A stretch of DNA of 64,000 nucleotides from Begonia masoniana (GCA_022432975.1 CM039510.1:14402381-14466380); one strand, 5' to 3'; shown: positions 10,820 through 22,812, counted from the first letter of the stretch. Numbers and translations are program-made. The notes: a model not told the origin generated them from the sequence alone.

Positions 10820-12451
10820 TCAACCTTCATCGATCTTCTCCTTCATCCTCCATAGCCGCTTCTCCTCTCTCCTTGGCTTCAATTTGTCAAAGAGATTTCA
10901 AGGTAATAATGCATGGGTTTTGATTTTTATACTTTTAGGTGAAGGTTATTGAATGTTTTAGTGAGTTTTGTGTGTTTTTGGTGAGGGTTTGAAAACCCTA
11001 AATGGTGACCTCCGAAAATTTAGTTTCAAGGTTGATTCTCTTTCCTATTTTGATCATTTGGTTGTTGAATGACTTGGGTTAGGTGATTTTTGGGGTTAGA
11101 TTGAAGATTGGAAAGAAGTTACACAAAAATCGGTTTTTACCCTAAAGCGCACTGGTTCTGTTTTTGCCTTTTCGGTTTGGCCAAGTGATTTGTTTGGTTA
11201 GTTTAAGTGTTTCAATGGATAGTAGACGTGTAGAGGTTTCCACCCCGGTTATTTGAAGCTGGACGGTATAATTTGGCATAAAAATTGGGTTCGGTGTGTT
11301 GGAAATGTTAAGTGTCATAATTGTAGTTAGTTTAGGTTAAGAATTTATCTAGTTTGGTTAGTTGATTTCCATAGAATCTTTTAGTTTGTTATTAAGTAAG
11401 TTTTTCGTATTTGTTAGGTGATCGAACGTGTGATTGACCGGTGGAAGTGAGAAAGCAATTACTGAGACGCCAGGTAAGTAGAGGACGTTTGTTTTGCCTT
11501 AGGGCCTACACCACGGAACGGTAGGATTTATTGTTTGATAGTTGTGTTGTTTATATTGAATAGTGTGGGAATGAATTGCTTAGTTATTGTTGTGGTTATT
11601 TTATGTTGTGCATTGAGTGAGCATGAGGTTGTGAGATGGGTTGATGAGTGAGCATTAAAGTAGGATCGCCTTGTGGGCACGTGGCTCGTTGAGCACCCCG
11701 CAAGGGATTTTACCGTAGAATCGTCTCGTGGGCACGTGGTTCGTTGAGCACCCCGCGAGAGATTTTACTAGTGATGGCCTAGGGTAGGATCGCCTTGTGG
11801 GCACGTGGCTCGTTGAGCACCCCGCAAGGGATTTTACCGTAGAATCGTCTCGTGGGCACGTGGTTCATTGAGCACCCCGCGAGAGATTTTACTAGTGATG
11901 GCCTAGGGTAGGATCGCCTTGTGGGCACGTGGCTCGTTGAGCACCCCGCAAGGGATTTTACCGTAGAATCGTCTCGTGGGCACGTGGTTCGTTGAGCACC
12001 CCGCGAGAGATTTTACTGGAGATGGCCTAGGGTAGGATCGCCTTGTGGGCACGTGGCTCGTTGAGCACCCCGCAAGGGATTATACCAGAGTTAGCCTCGA
12101 GTAGAATAGCCTCGTGGGCACGTGGCTCGTTGAGCACCCCGGGAGGGATTTTACTACAGAAGGTCTAAAGTAGAATAGCCTCGTCGGGCACGTGGCTCGT
12201 TGAGCACCCCGAGAGGGATTTTACTAAAGACAAATGCAATCAGAACGTGAGGTATACAACCGAGGGTTAGAAACTGTATGTGTTAGGATCGTGTGAGAGT
12301 TGCACTGTTGTGTTGTGTTGTTAAGTTGAGTGGTGTTGTGTGGAGGTGTTAGGGCTGTGTGTGAGTTGAGGTGAATGGTGGATGTTTATATTTTGTTATT
12401 CCCTACTTGTTAAGCGTAAGCTTACGTGTGTGTGTGTGTTCTGTGGTGTAG
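10820..12451 (+). promoter_or_regulatory. Predicted spliced-leader cassette in LTR B
   Basis: A pyrimidine-rich leader (about 10820-10890) precedes donor AAG|GTAATA at 10903. Intron 1 would end at TTGTTAG, 11417. Exon 2 is 11418-11473 (56 nt), ending GCCAG. Intron 2 begins GTAAGT at 11474 and ends GGTGTAG at 12451. GGGCCTACACCAC lies about 30 nt into intron 2. Splicing is inferred; the same arrangement occurs in the other long LTRs. Confidence 0.55.
11660..12235 (+). repeat. Tandem array of about 122 bp units in LTR B intron 2
   Basis: Each unit is two related halves of about 60 bp with GTGGGCACGTGGCTCGTTGA and CACCCCGC followed by GGGATTTTAC. About 4.5 double units are present, the first three almost identical and the last two half-units more divergent. 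The half-unit contains short inverted parts (CCTTGTGGG and CCCCGCAAGG). Confidence 0.88.
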
Positions 12452-13069
12452 GTGACGAGTTTTATACAGGTGAGGTTGATGAGACAGCTCAGGATTAGGC
12501 CGCAGTCGGAGGAGTACGGAGTCCGCCGGTGCAGGCTGTTGTCGGGGCGTCTGGACCACTGTTCGTCGGGTAGTGTGGGAGGTGAACATTTTGATAGATG
12601 GTTGCCTTTGTGTTTGTGATGTTTTGTATGTTGGAAGTAAGGTAGAACAAATGGTGAACGGTTGGTTATAAACGTTTTAGTATCGGTTGTACAGTTTTGT
12701 TGTAAATGATTTTGTTTTGTGTGTCGTTTTGGTTGGAACTATTTTCGTAATGGTTGTTAGTGTTTGGGGATTGAAATGGTATATTTTTGGGTTAAATTTT
12801 CAGGTTTTGGGTATTTAAAGTTTTAGGCGTTATATTCCCCGTTTTGATTTTAAAGTAACTAACGTCGGGTCGTGTTCGCTATTTTTGCATTTATTCGTTT
12901 TAAGTCGGTTTTCCGAGATTTTTACGGGACTCGAAGATTTAGGTGTTGGGAAGGTATGTTTAAATTTTCAGAATTTTTGGAGGTGTCGGGGATGTAGGAA
13001 AGTGTTAAAATGTGTAGGGAGGTGGAAAAAGGTTAAAAATGGCATTTTAGGGCGTTTTTGGTGATGAAA

Positions 13070-13300
13070 AACCCGAGCGGGCCCGATCGATCGGGCCCGG
13101 GGCACGACCGGTCGCGGTCGGGAAATTTCTGGGTGAAGAAAACCCGAGGAGGCCCGACCGATCGGGCATTTAGCCACGATCGGTCGTGGAAAGCAAGATG
13201 TGGGGCGCGCTGGTGCGCCCCGCGCGCGGCGCGCGCGCGCGTAGCGCGCACGCCGCACAGGCTGGGCGCGCCTGGCGCCCAGCGCGCGCCCAGCCCCCTT
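13070..13300 (+). repeat. GATC palindromes and GC-extreme stretch in LTR B tail
   Basis: A perfect 20 bp palindrome GGGCCCGATCGATCGGGCCC lies at 13079-13098, followed by CGACCGGTCG and a CCCGACCGATCGGGC block. From about 13200 to 13295 the sequence is almost entirely G and C, dominated by GCGC runs and the inverted pair GGGCGCGCCTGGCGCCC. It lies in the same relative place as the GATC hairpins of LTRs C, D and H. Confidence 0.8.
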
Positions 13301-13552
13301 TTTAGTGCAAAATCTTGTTTTTTTTAATTTCTCCCGATTTCCAACATGTTTTGACCCGACATTTCTCCAACGTATTTTAGACACGTGTTCCAAGAAAATT
13401 TGAGGGTTCGAAAAACCCGAACATCGAGCCGGGAATTTTACAAAACCGAGCCGAATATTTTACGAAAATTATTTTAAACGTCATTTTAAACACGGGATTT
13501 GTTTGCAACGTGACGCACCGGGCCCGGGGCGGGTTCGGGGCGTTACAACAAA

Positions 13553-14769
13553 ACACAATATTTTTATTGATTAAATAAATTGACAAATGTAAGTAAGTAG
13601 TTAAGTGATTGGAGGATAAAATATTATAAGGAGGGGTAAAAAAAGTTGTGAGTGTGCAATTTTTCTAGAAGACGAGTTATTGTTTACCATAATTGTGTTT
13701 GAATACTTACCATATACCAAGTTGTAATTGATTTAACGTATATATAACTTATTCTCATATTTATTTAGTGAAGTCAAAAATGCATATTTCTATAACTATT
13801 ACTGACTTGCAAATAAGATGAAAACTACAATAACTAAAACCAACAACTACACCCAAATATTAGGTATGAAATTTAATATATAGAAACATTATATGTTTAC
13901 AAGAATTATGTGAAGACGTCAAGTTATATTTGTATGTGAGGAGGTTTCTTAGTAGATATAATACCTAAAACATTGAACGACTAAATCAAATATCCTAGAA
14001 GGAATAGTATCTCCCTCTCTTGGAGAGAATATTGGTCTAGAATTGTTGTTGCATTAGAAATTCATTATAACAAATACGTAGAAAAAAATTAGTTTGCAAA
14101 TATACATTCTATAACATTAGGCAAAAATAATCCAAATGTATATTCATAGTTTAAAATGCTAAGGAATAAGATTGTTGTCACTTTGGTTAAAAAATCAAAT
14201 ATTTAAAAATTTTAAAAGTAAGGATGCAAGTAAGTAAAAAGCGTCATTTCTCCACGTTGAATTGAAAGAGTGCTTTGAAGATATCAAATATTGATGTTGT
14301 TTTTCGCCCCTCACTTGTGAGAAACTATTTGGCAATAAAATCAATATATTACATTAAAATATAAACAAATGAGGAAAGATAGATGCTAAATAAATAATTT
14401 TATCAAAATATACTATGCGTACCATCTTTGAAACTACCTCCTCCAAAGCACAATTAGAGACAGCCATGTATAAACGCACTACATTGTGACAGGTAGTGAA
14501 CGTTAGTTAACATAAGAAATAATTCTAATTACAACAACAATACTCACTATATATAATCCAATAACAATAAAGAGGATGACGAAAGTTAGATAAATGTACA
14601 TTTCCTTAATTATTTTTCCGATGACATAATATAGGTAGGCATGTAGAATATAGTCATCGAGTACCAAAGGTCAATCTCTGTATAAGATGACTAAAATAGT
14701 ACCACTTGTTACAAACCAAGAAAATGATGAAGAACAACTTTAGGAAATAAATTGAGGAGTGGAAGAGAA
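13553..14769 (-). other. AT-rich interval, probably Helitron 3' non-coding region
   Basis: No gene is seen. By position it lies downstream (minus strand) of the Helitron helicase stop at 17752, separated only by the rearranged gypsy insertion at 14775-17717. I could not identify a CTRR terminus with a preceding hairpin, so the Helitron end is not placed. Confidence 0.35.
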
Positions 14770-15029
14770 AAAACTGTTAGGGCCCTTTTCGGACCCCAGC
14801 CAGACCTCGACTGTAGGATTCCCTAGGCGGGAACTATTCAACGATAGGCCGACGACCATTCAACACAACGACTTTTTTCTAACAATTTTTACGTGGCATC
14901 CTAAAATAGGAACTATCCTTAAAAAATATTAATACAATAAACTATCTACTAGAGAGTAATGAGGAATGAGAATTAGAAAGTGGGATTTGAAATGTGTGTC
15001 CCTAACTTTTGGTGAATTAAGTTAAAAAT

Positions 15030-15420
15030 AAATTTCGGGACGAAATTTTCTTAAGGGGAAAAGAATGTAATGGTTTAAACTTTTGGGATATTGTGTAATA
15101 GTATATTGTAATAACTTTTTGAAGTTAATTTGGCGAATAATTATGTAAAAATATGTTGTAAAAGTCGTATAAAATTAACGGTGTAAGTTTTTAGGTGAAA
15201 TTTACAAAAAAAAAAAAAAGGTTAGATTAAAACTCATTAAGATTAAGGTTAATTAAATAAGATTAATTGATAAATTATTAAATGATCAGTGAAGTGTAAA
15301 CATGATTAAGGATAATTACTCTTGGTAATTTTGTAATAGCTCATGGAGAATAGGGTAGAATAGTATTTTATATTAATAAAGTAAGGGCAAAAAGGGTAAT
15401 TCACCCATGGAAATATCTAC
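15030..15420 (+). repeat. Inverted PPT and LTR start within element G
   Basis: The plus strand reads TTTCGGGACGAAATTTTC, then AAGGGGAAAAGAA, then LTR start TGTAATGG at 15066. This is the usual pol end, polypurine tract and 3' LTR start of a Tekay-like gypsy element. The LTR part (15066-15415) is the inverted counterpart of about 17385-17717, matching closely over roughly 340 bp. Its plus orientation is opposite to the rest of G. Confidence 0.8.
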
Positions 15421-15429
15421 ATTTCCGCT

Positions 15430-15775
15430 CAATTAATAGGGATCTCTCCACTATATCCGAGTACGACTCAATCTTTAAACATACAAGCCTACTAGAAATA
15501 CTCGATCTAAGACTTTGCTCGAACCTTTGAGCTTTAGCAGCTTCAGTTGGAATAAACTGCTTTGCATACCTCAACAACTACTCAAATTTGGCTTGGTAAT
15601 CCAATACACTCATGTCACGTTGTTTCAACTCTAAGAACTCTTTGGCTTTGGCTTGTCTAACATGTCCAGGAAAGAATCTCCCCAAGAAGACATCCTCGAA
15701 ACGCTTTCAGTCACACTGACCACCTAGGGATAACTTAGTCTGATCCCACCACTCATCCGCTTTATCATCTAATTG
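15430..15775 (-). pseudogene. gag: Gypsy gag capsid fragment
   Basis: The minus strand encodes a stretch with ADEWWDQTK, then AKEFLELKQRDMSVLDY and a KFE motif, the pattern of the retrotransposon gag domain of chromoviruses. At least two in-frame stops are present. It lies next to the 5' LTR of element G, where gag is expected, but about 100 residues only remain. Confidence 0.7.
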
Positions 15776-17751
15776 ATTTACGACGAACTATTCAATAATA
15801 GACCGACGACCATTCAACGCAACGACTTTCTTCTAACAATTTTTACGTGGCATCCTAAAATAGGAACTATCATTCAAAAATATCAATACAAGAAACTATC
15901 CACTAATGTATTTTACATCGAAACCTCAAAGCGTATAGTGAAGCAATATTTAAAATAAAAACAACGGTCACAACATGTGACTTTTCGAACCCACAAGACT
16001 ATCAACCCATGATCTTTTTCACCTATGCCTCGTTGTACGCATTACCTTGATCTTGCGATTTTCTTATCGGTGAATGTCTCCACTAACTGAAAATATATAA
16101 ATAATCCACAAATGAGCTTTATGCCCAGTAAGTAAATCTAACAACTAGAATAGTTAACTCAAACTCTATCCTATAATCTAGGACCTAACATCCTTCGTCC
16201 ATCTCTACTTTAATTTTCTTTTAAAGTCATTTAAATTTAACTCTTTTCAAAAACCTTTCGCATTTCATAAAAATACGTTTATTGAAATCGATATTTTGAA
16301 ACCAATTTCTCCATCGCATAATTTAACAATCATTGATATTTGTTAAACATGCAATCCAATATCAACCCAACATGTATAACTATAGCGAATCCCTACAGAT
16401 TTTTGGGCTTTCACTGGCTGGAATGTAGTACCCCGAGCCTGCTACCATCGCGAGGTTTAGGGACTTTCAACCCAAGGGAGATGATTATGCGTAAGGCTCC
16501 TTCTCTTTTTTCATTCATAGTCATACATATTGCGCATAACAAGAAAAGGCAAGTGCAACCATAAAATTAATTGCCACTTTTATGCATGCTCTAAAATTAG
16601 ATGTAAAGCCAATAAAACGTTTATTTAAAATAATCATGAAATCGAATTTGATAAAATCATTTCACACAAGCATTTGATTCAATAAATTGTGAAAAGATTT
16701 ATCATAAAGCACAAGTTGCCAAAATGCAATATATTTTATAAAACATAATTTGTTTCCAAAGCCAAACACTTTCAAGTTACACAACCATTTACCAAACAGA
16801 ACACCTGCTTCGCCAAACATTTTCACTTCAATTTCCCAAAATCACTTCAATTCCTCATCAATATTATTCCAGTAAACCCATTAACCCAAATTATTATTAT
16901 GTTTTTCATAATATCATCCACAATCAAATAAAAATTTCCACCATACTTCATTATCGCACATCTCTTACATGAAAGTATATTGTCAATTCACTATTTTCAT
17001 CCACAAACCATCAAAATATCTAAGAATAAACAGATCCCACCATTAATAATTATATATCCACCTAGTTTATGAAACAAAGCTAAATTAAGTATTCTAAATG
17101 TCAGTTTCACTTATTGAAATTGTCGGTTCTTCCCTTTTACTCAAAATCTCCACCGACTCGATCGATTCTTCCACCAAAACGCTCATCTCAACAAGCTGAA
17201 CAATTCATCCTAAAGGACGGATTGTCGAATCCCATGTTTTCCATTCTTGTTCTCCTCTTCTCCCTCATGGTTTTCTTCTCTGTTCGTCGCCCCTCTCCCT
17301 CTGTTTCTTATCTCTCCCTCCGTTCTCTTCACGCCAATAGCTGAACATCAGCCTTCTCTCCACGATTCTAGAGATTTCCATAGATGAATTACCCTTTTTA
17401 CCCTTACTTTATTAATATAAAATACTATTCTACCCTATTCTCCATGAGCTATTACAAAATTACCAAGAGTAATTATCCTTAATCATGTTTACCCTTCACT
17501 TATCCTTTAATAATTTACCAATTAAACTTATTTAATTAACCTTAATCTCAATGAGTTTTAATCGAACCCAATTTTTTGTAAATTTCACCCAAAAACTTAC
17601 ACCATTAATTTTATACGACTTTTACAACATATGTTTACATAATTATTCACCAAAATAACTTCAAAAAGTTATTACAATACACTATTACACAATATCCCAA
17701 TAGTTTAAACTATTACAAAAACAAACTATGAAAAGAAGGAAGGAAAAATAT

Positions 17752-17883
17752 TTACGTGGGAGAATAGATTTGGCTATTGATTTCATTGAAGACTTCATTA
17801 TAGACAACGTTTTTTGTTAAATTGGCTAGATTTGTGCATTTTTTTCGGTCTAATAAGCACTCAAACTGATGATTGAGTCTTTA
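17752..17883 (-). pseudogene. Helitron helicase, C-terminal end
   Basis: On the minus strand the frame continues from the segment right of solo LTR C and includes CTNLANLTKNVVYNEVF. This resembles the usual CTKNVVYxEVF end of plant Helitron helicases. It ends at a TAA whose complement lies at 17752-17754. Removing solo LTR C and one target duplication restores a continuous frame. Confidence 0.8.
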
Positions 17884-18109
17884 TGTAACGACCCTTGAAC
17901 CTAAACCTTAAATTTCCGTAAAAAATTTTCTGTTTAAGTCTTTAAATCAATTAAAAATATTCTCAAAACTATTCGAAGAAAATGCCTTACAGTAACTGTT
18001 GAAATTGCTTTGGAAAGAAAATATAAACATTAAAGAAATATATAAAAACATCGGCCAAAGGAATCAGATGACAGAAAGGGCATTTGCCCATGAAAATTCA
18101 TGGCCAATC

Positions 18110-18310
18110 AATCGGCCAATTCAGCCGATCGATCGGCTATGGTATAAAACTTGGGGGCGAACGATCGTCCATCGGTGACCAACCAGCCGATCGATCGCCC
18201 TTAACAGGCGATCGATCGGCACACGCTCTGGAATTTCTTCCAGAGCGTGACCAAAGGAACCAAAGAGGGCCGATCGATCGCCCTCCCTGGAGATCGATCG
18301 GCAAGCTCTC
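18110..18310 (-). repeat. GATCGATC palindromes and CTCTGGAA hairpins in LTR C tail
   Basis: A perfect palindrome AGCCGATCGATCGGCT lies at 18123-18138. Four more GATCGATC blocks follow. Inverted pairs around GCTCTGGAA and TTCCAGAGC occur near 18224-18247. The same two motif types, GATCGATC and CTCTGGAA/TTCCAGAG, recur together in LTR H near 63570-63945. The open frames that cross this region are not protein genes. Confidence 0.8.
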
Positions 18311-18842
18311 TAGAATCCAATTCTTTCCAAAGAGCTGCCTCTTCCTTCTTCTCTCCCCTTCTCTTTCTATTTTTCTTCCACTCTTCTCACGCCTAAACAC
18401 ACATACACAACTTCTCTTTCACCCATTTCTTTTCCTTCATCAATTCACCTCTAAACACTTCATAACAACACTACCACAATCGCTCATGCACCAACCCAAA
18501 ACATATTTAAAACGAAGTAAGTTTTTACAAAAACGAACTGCGTGGATCCGTTTGAAAACTGAACAAAACCCTATAAAACTTAAAAGTCACCAAGTAGTTC
18601 CAGTATACTTCAATAAATAACTTTCCAAAACGCATATATTTTCTATCCAGAACCAAGCATCCTAAAATGTTCAACTATACAATTCTCCTATTCTTTTATC
18701 TATCAATTTCTCAAAACATTTACCTACGTCCCCACGGGTCAAAATAAGCATCGACTGCGCCAGCACACTCCTGCGAGCATTCTTCTTCAACCTGCTTAGA
18801 CATCGGGCGGAGGAACGTCGTCCTCACCTATATCGAAGTCAC

Positions 18843-19940
18843 CTACACCATAGAATAAAATGTGAGCTAGAGGCTCAGTAAGTCTACATGAATGCTATGC
18901 ATGAACAGTTTATAAATCATGCATCCTACCTTTTCGCTATTTATTTCATTTATGTCACCGGGGCTTCACTCTCGCTAGATAGGAGCAGCACATCCGACAA
19001 TTAGATAGCCCCTTGTATCTAACTGGGGGAAAAACATGCTTCATCCGACAGCCATGTCTGAACCACCGCCACCAACGTGACCATCATTACATTCATTTAC
19101 CTTTTCGTTCTTGTAAAAGCATGCATAGAAATTCTTTTTTCGTGCTTTTTATAAAACCATGATGCATGCTCGTATACAATAACATAATGAAAAACAAAGC
19201 GCAATAAACAAGAAACTTACACATTCAAAGACACAACTAAACTAACTACCCAACCTATTTACCCAACACAACAAACATCTCCAATTCCTCGATCGACATA
19301 GTCTTATGGTGTAGGCCAATCAACCAAACAAATCATAGAGACTTACCTCGCGTCCGTTGCAATTTAAGCTCCGTCCACGAGCGTTGTTCACCTATTGCAA
19401 TACACAACATTTGTCATTTAAAATCGAGTTCAAACCGTTAAACTTCCAAACTAACGAAACCTTAACTAAGGAAATCTCTTAAAACTCTAAATTAACTCAT
19501 TGAGGCATTTTGTCGAGCAATTCGTGCTTGACATTTCAAAACCTCCATTAATGGAGTTTTCCAAACCTCCAAACAACCCCAAACCCTAATATTTATCACT
19601 AAATTGATTAACTTCGTCCATTAACCATCAATACGTTAATTAGAGGCGTAACTACTCTAAACCTATCAATTTTAAACCTCAATCCACGTTTTCAACAAAA
19701 ACCCTAAACGAACCCTAACCGTTTAAACCCTAGAAATCAAAATCTAACACTCAAAAAGCTTAGAGCCTTACCTAGGGAGCGAAGACGAAGGAGAAACGTG
19801 AAGGATCGAGTCGCCGGAGAAGAAGAATCGTCGCCAGGAAGAGAGGAATCGCCACGGGAGGAGAGGGAAATCGCGTGGAGGTGAAAAACGCAGAGGAAAA
19901 CCGTGTAAGTGTGAGGGAGGAGAGGAAAAATTGTGATTTT
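18843..19940 (-). promoter_or_regulatory. Predicted spliced-leader cassette in LTR C
   Basis: On the minus strand a pyrimidine-rich leader (about 19940-19780) precedes donor CTAG|GTAAGG at 19771. Intron 1 ends CAATAG at 19392. Exon 2 is 19391-19347 (45 nt), ending GCGAG. Intron 2 begins GTAAGT at 19346 and ends GGTGTAG at 18843. A CTTACTGAGCC motif lies shortly upstream of the acceptor. These are predictions from splice signals. Confidence 0.55.
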
Positions 19941-20185
19941 TATTAAATTTGGTTTGTCAAATTACCAAATTGCCCTCCATCTCATTTTCTATTTTGTTTC
20001 TTTGATCGTCTCGTTATTTAGTTAACGATTCGTTTTCTCAAAATTTTCGTGTCTCACCAATAACTCCAAATTATTATTATGGCTCCATTAAAACTTTTCG
20101 TTCACAAAACGGACTCAATTTGACCTATTTACAAAAATGCTAGTATTTATTGGAATAACAAAATCCCGTAAAACCGAGTGTTACA

Positions 20186-20497
20186 CTTTAGCCATGAAAG
20201 AGCAACATATAACTGTCCACGAGAAAAAACTGGTTCTGGCAAGTAAACAACAACAAAACTCATCTTTTGACCTTACACCTTATTGATAGTCATAGCAAAA
20301 GAAAGCGGTATAGAAAATTGCATGCGTTCGAAAGGGTAAACATCTTTTTCATTTTCAAGTGGAAGAAATTGTATACGATATAAGAAAATATGTTTTCCAG
20401 TGTAATCTCTTGTACATATTTCTACATCAATAATATTCTTTTCAAAACGCCGACATGAGACGTGTACCATTACAAAGCTGTTTTGATGGGTTGATAT
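20186..20497 (-). pseudogene. Helitron helicase, distal helicase motifs
   Basis: The minus-strand frame contains FPFERMQF-like and FAMTINK motifs followed by a GQ and a YLPEPVFSRGQLYVALS stretch. These are the distal PIF1/RecD-type helicase motifs of Helitron transposases. The left edge is solo LTR C and the right edge is the Tekay element. A stop replaces the residue after TINKV. Confidence 0.82.
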
Positions 20498-20659
20498 TGT
20501 AACACCCGACAATTTCAGCCAGGTGATTTTCTTGACCATTTTGATTGTCACCATTTTTTTATTAACCTTTATGATTTTAAATTTAATGTCAAGACATATT
20601 TATTACAAGTTGAGTGAAACTAGGTTGGGTGGCAAGTTTGTAATTAAGTTGGATTTTAG

Positions 20660-21725
20660 TTAATATATATAGAAAATGGAAATCTTTAAACCTTATTAAA
20701 CCCCACTGTAGCCGACATTTCCTCTCTCGGCGATTTCCCATTTTCTCCAAAGCTCTTCCTCTCTCTCTTGGCCAGCTACTCCTCCACCAACGATCGATTC
20801 TTCAGTATTCACTTCGACAATCCACGCTCTAGGTAAGACTTAGACAATGTAGTTACTAGATAGTTTCTTAGGGCTCTGTTTTCAGCTAGAACTTGGGGTT
20901 TCAGATTCTTCAATGGTTGGGTTATTGTAGTAACATTTATAATCTGTGTTTATCTGCTAAGTTGAATCTAGTTACTTAGATATTTTGGAAGCTTAATCTG
21001 TACGCATTAGGTGCTCGACTAGGAAGATTTAGAAATATATAAGTTAGAATCTATGATGACTTTCGGTTAGAACTTTTAGGATTTTGATTTAACACTGTAA
21101 TGTGAAATGTTTCTAGGTGAAGAAGTTTAAAGAGAGGTGCTCGAGTTTTTGCTAAGGAAACCAGGTAAGTGAGTGAGTAAGATTTCTGGCCATTAGGGCC
21201 CTACATCTCAAGGGTACTAAGTGGAGGTGTTGTTTATGATGTTAAATGTATCTGTGCTAATATCTGGTTGGTTATGGTACTCGAATTGATGTTGTGATCT
21301 TTAACGAATGAATGACTTGCTCTGTAGACTGATGATTTTAGAATGTTCATGCTCATGCATCACGAATCTTTCTCATGCATATGAAAATGTTTTAAAAGCA
21401 TGATTTTCCCTATGAACAGGAAATGAATATGAAACTTATGCAACAAGGATTAAGAGAGGGTTGGGGGTGGTTTGACGTATGTCACTGTCCAAAAGGAGGA
21501 CCATGAATACGACCCGAAAGGGACTATGTACACTCTCACTGTCAACCCCCTTTTCGGCACAAATCCTCCCTTAATCCATATGATGAAAACGATGAACATG
21601 AACAAGAACAAGAACACGAAAAGATCATGAACATGTGTTTCCTTTAATTTGTGCATTCATGCATACATGTTAGCATTGCACTCCTTACTAAGCATTAGAC
21701 TTATAGTTTAAACCTTATGATGTAG
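20660..21725 (+). promoter_or_regulatory. Promoter and predicted two-intron leader in Tekay 5' LTR
   Basis: After the TATA box and pyrimidine-rich leader, donor CTAG|GTAAGA opens intron 1 at 20833, closing at TTTCTAG, 21116. Exon 2 is 21117-21164 (48 nt), ending ACCAG. Intron 2 runs from GTAAGT at 21165 to GATGTAG at 21725 (561 nt). It contains GGGCCCTACATCTCA about 30 nt after the donor and CTTACTAAGC (21684-21693) as branch-site candidate. The 3' LTR keeps all four sites (28164, 28447, 28496, 29045). Confidence 0.6.
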
Positions 21726-22135
21726 GTGAAGAACAATCAGGTGAGGATTTCAAACTCAGTGAAGATGCCTAAGTCTTGTTGCTGGATGGTGCTCAGAGTG
21801 ACAGTGTGTGACTGAAAAGGCGATTATGATCTCTGGTTGCTACCTTTAAGATATTAGTAAGGTTTATGAATATTGAAGTTTAAGTATGAGAGATTTTTCT
21901 TAAAAATGTTGAATACTAGTAAACTTGTCTGACTGATTTCTAGGTTGTGAATGATCTGTTTATTTAAGTCTTCCACTATGCATACTCAGAATACGTCTAT
22001 GGTTTGTGTCAATTCAAGTTTGTGTTAGTCGTGTTGGGAGTTGAGAAATTAAGGATGTCCTCTGTAAGTAAAAGTCAGGGGTTCATGTCTATCGATGGAT
22101 GTTTCTGTTGGTAAGTTAAGGTTTCTGTCGATCGG

Positions 22136-22812
22136 ATGATGTCTTCCACCGGATGATGTCTTCCACCGGATGATGTCTTCCACCGGATGATGTCTTCTAT
22201 CGGGTGATGTCTTCCATCGGATTCTTCCACGGATGATGTCTTCCACGGATGATGTCTTCTATCGGGTGATGTCTTCCACCGGATGATGTCTTCCACCGGA
22301 TGATGTCTTCTATCGGGTGATGTCTTCCATCGGATGATGTCTTCCACCGGATGATGTCTTCTGTCGGATGATGTCTTCCAGCGGGTGATATCTTCCATCG
22401 GATGATGTCTTCTATCGGGTGATGTCTTCCATCGGATGATGTCTTCCATCGGATGATGTCTTCCACCGGATGATGTCTTCCACGGATGATGTCTTCCACG
22501 GATGATGTCTTCTGTCGGATGATGTCTTCCACGGATGATGTCTTCTATCGGGTGATGTCTTCCATCGGATGATGTCTTCTATCGGGTGATGTCTTCCATC
22601 GGATGATGTCTTCTATCGGGTGATGTCTTCCATCGGATGATGTCTTCCACGGATGATGTCTTCCACCGGATGATGTCTTCTATCGGGTGATGTCTTCCAT
22701 CGGATGATGTCTTCCACCGGATGATGTCTTCTGTCGGATGATGTCTTCCAGCGGGTGATATCTTCCATCGGATGATGTCTTCCATCGAATGATATCTTCT
22801 ATCGGATGATGT
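22136..22812 (+). repeat. 18 bp minisatellite in Tekay 5' LTR
   Basis: About 37 units of GGATGATGTCTTCCAYC with C/G and C/T variants (CACCGG, CATCGG, CTATCGG, CTGTCGG, and a shorter CACGG form) run in tandem. Variants are interspersed in blocks, suggesting expansion by slippage or unequal exchange. Minus-strand open frames here (repeats of EDIIRWKTS) are artefacts of the 18-base period. Confidence 0.93.

Larger units (their letters stand above)
10431..13547 (+). mobile_element. Solo LTR, family B
   Basis: A 3117 bp solo LTR beginning TGTAACACCC and ending GGGGCGTTACA, with perfect target duplication ACAAA at 10426-10430 and 13548-13552. No internal coding sequence remains. It contains the two-intron leader cassette, a tandem array of about 122 bp units inside intron 2, and a GATCGATC palindrome followed by an extremely GC-rich stretch near the 3' end. 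Its sequence is largely unlike the Tekay LTR apart from the shared splice-signal framework. Confidence 0.92.
14775..17717 (-). mobile_element. Rearranged and internally deleted gypsy element G
   Basis: The ends (minus-strand TGTAATAGTTTAAAC at 17717 and GGGCCCTAACA at 14775) are flanked by a perfect target duplication AAAAC at 14770-14774 and 17718-17722, so the whole block is one insertion. Inside are a minus-strand LTR (about 15784-17717), a minus-strand gag fragment (15430-15775), a plus-strand block with a purine tract and the LTR start (15030-15420), and an LTR end piece (14775-14948) repeating 15784-15905. This looks like a full element that suffered a large deletion and an internal inversion. 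Confidence 0.8.
17884..20185 (-). mobile_element. Solo LTR, family C (minus strand)
   Basis: A 2302 bp solo LTR with target duplication CTTTA at 17879-17883 and 20186-20190. On the minus strand it begins TGTAACACTCGG at 20185 and ends GGGTCGTTACA at 17884. It interrupts the last domain of the Helitron helicase. It contains the leader cassette (19392-19771, 18843-19346) and GATCGATC palindromes near its 3' end (18110-18310). Confidence 0.92.

Noticed and set aside
13033..13393. Open frames rich in Arg, Ala and Pro
   Set aside because: They are overlapping readings of the GC-extreme palindromic stretch in solo LTR B on both strands.
18084..18620. 178-residue open frame on the plus strand
   Set aside because: It runs across GATCGATC palindromes and the tail of solo LTR C, antisense to that LTR, with no known domain.
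22049..22785. Open frames encoding repeats of EDIIRWKTS on the minus strand
   Set aside because: They follow the 18-base minisatellite period in an LTR, overlap in two frames, and lie antisense to the LTR. No sign of protein selection.
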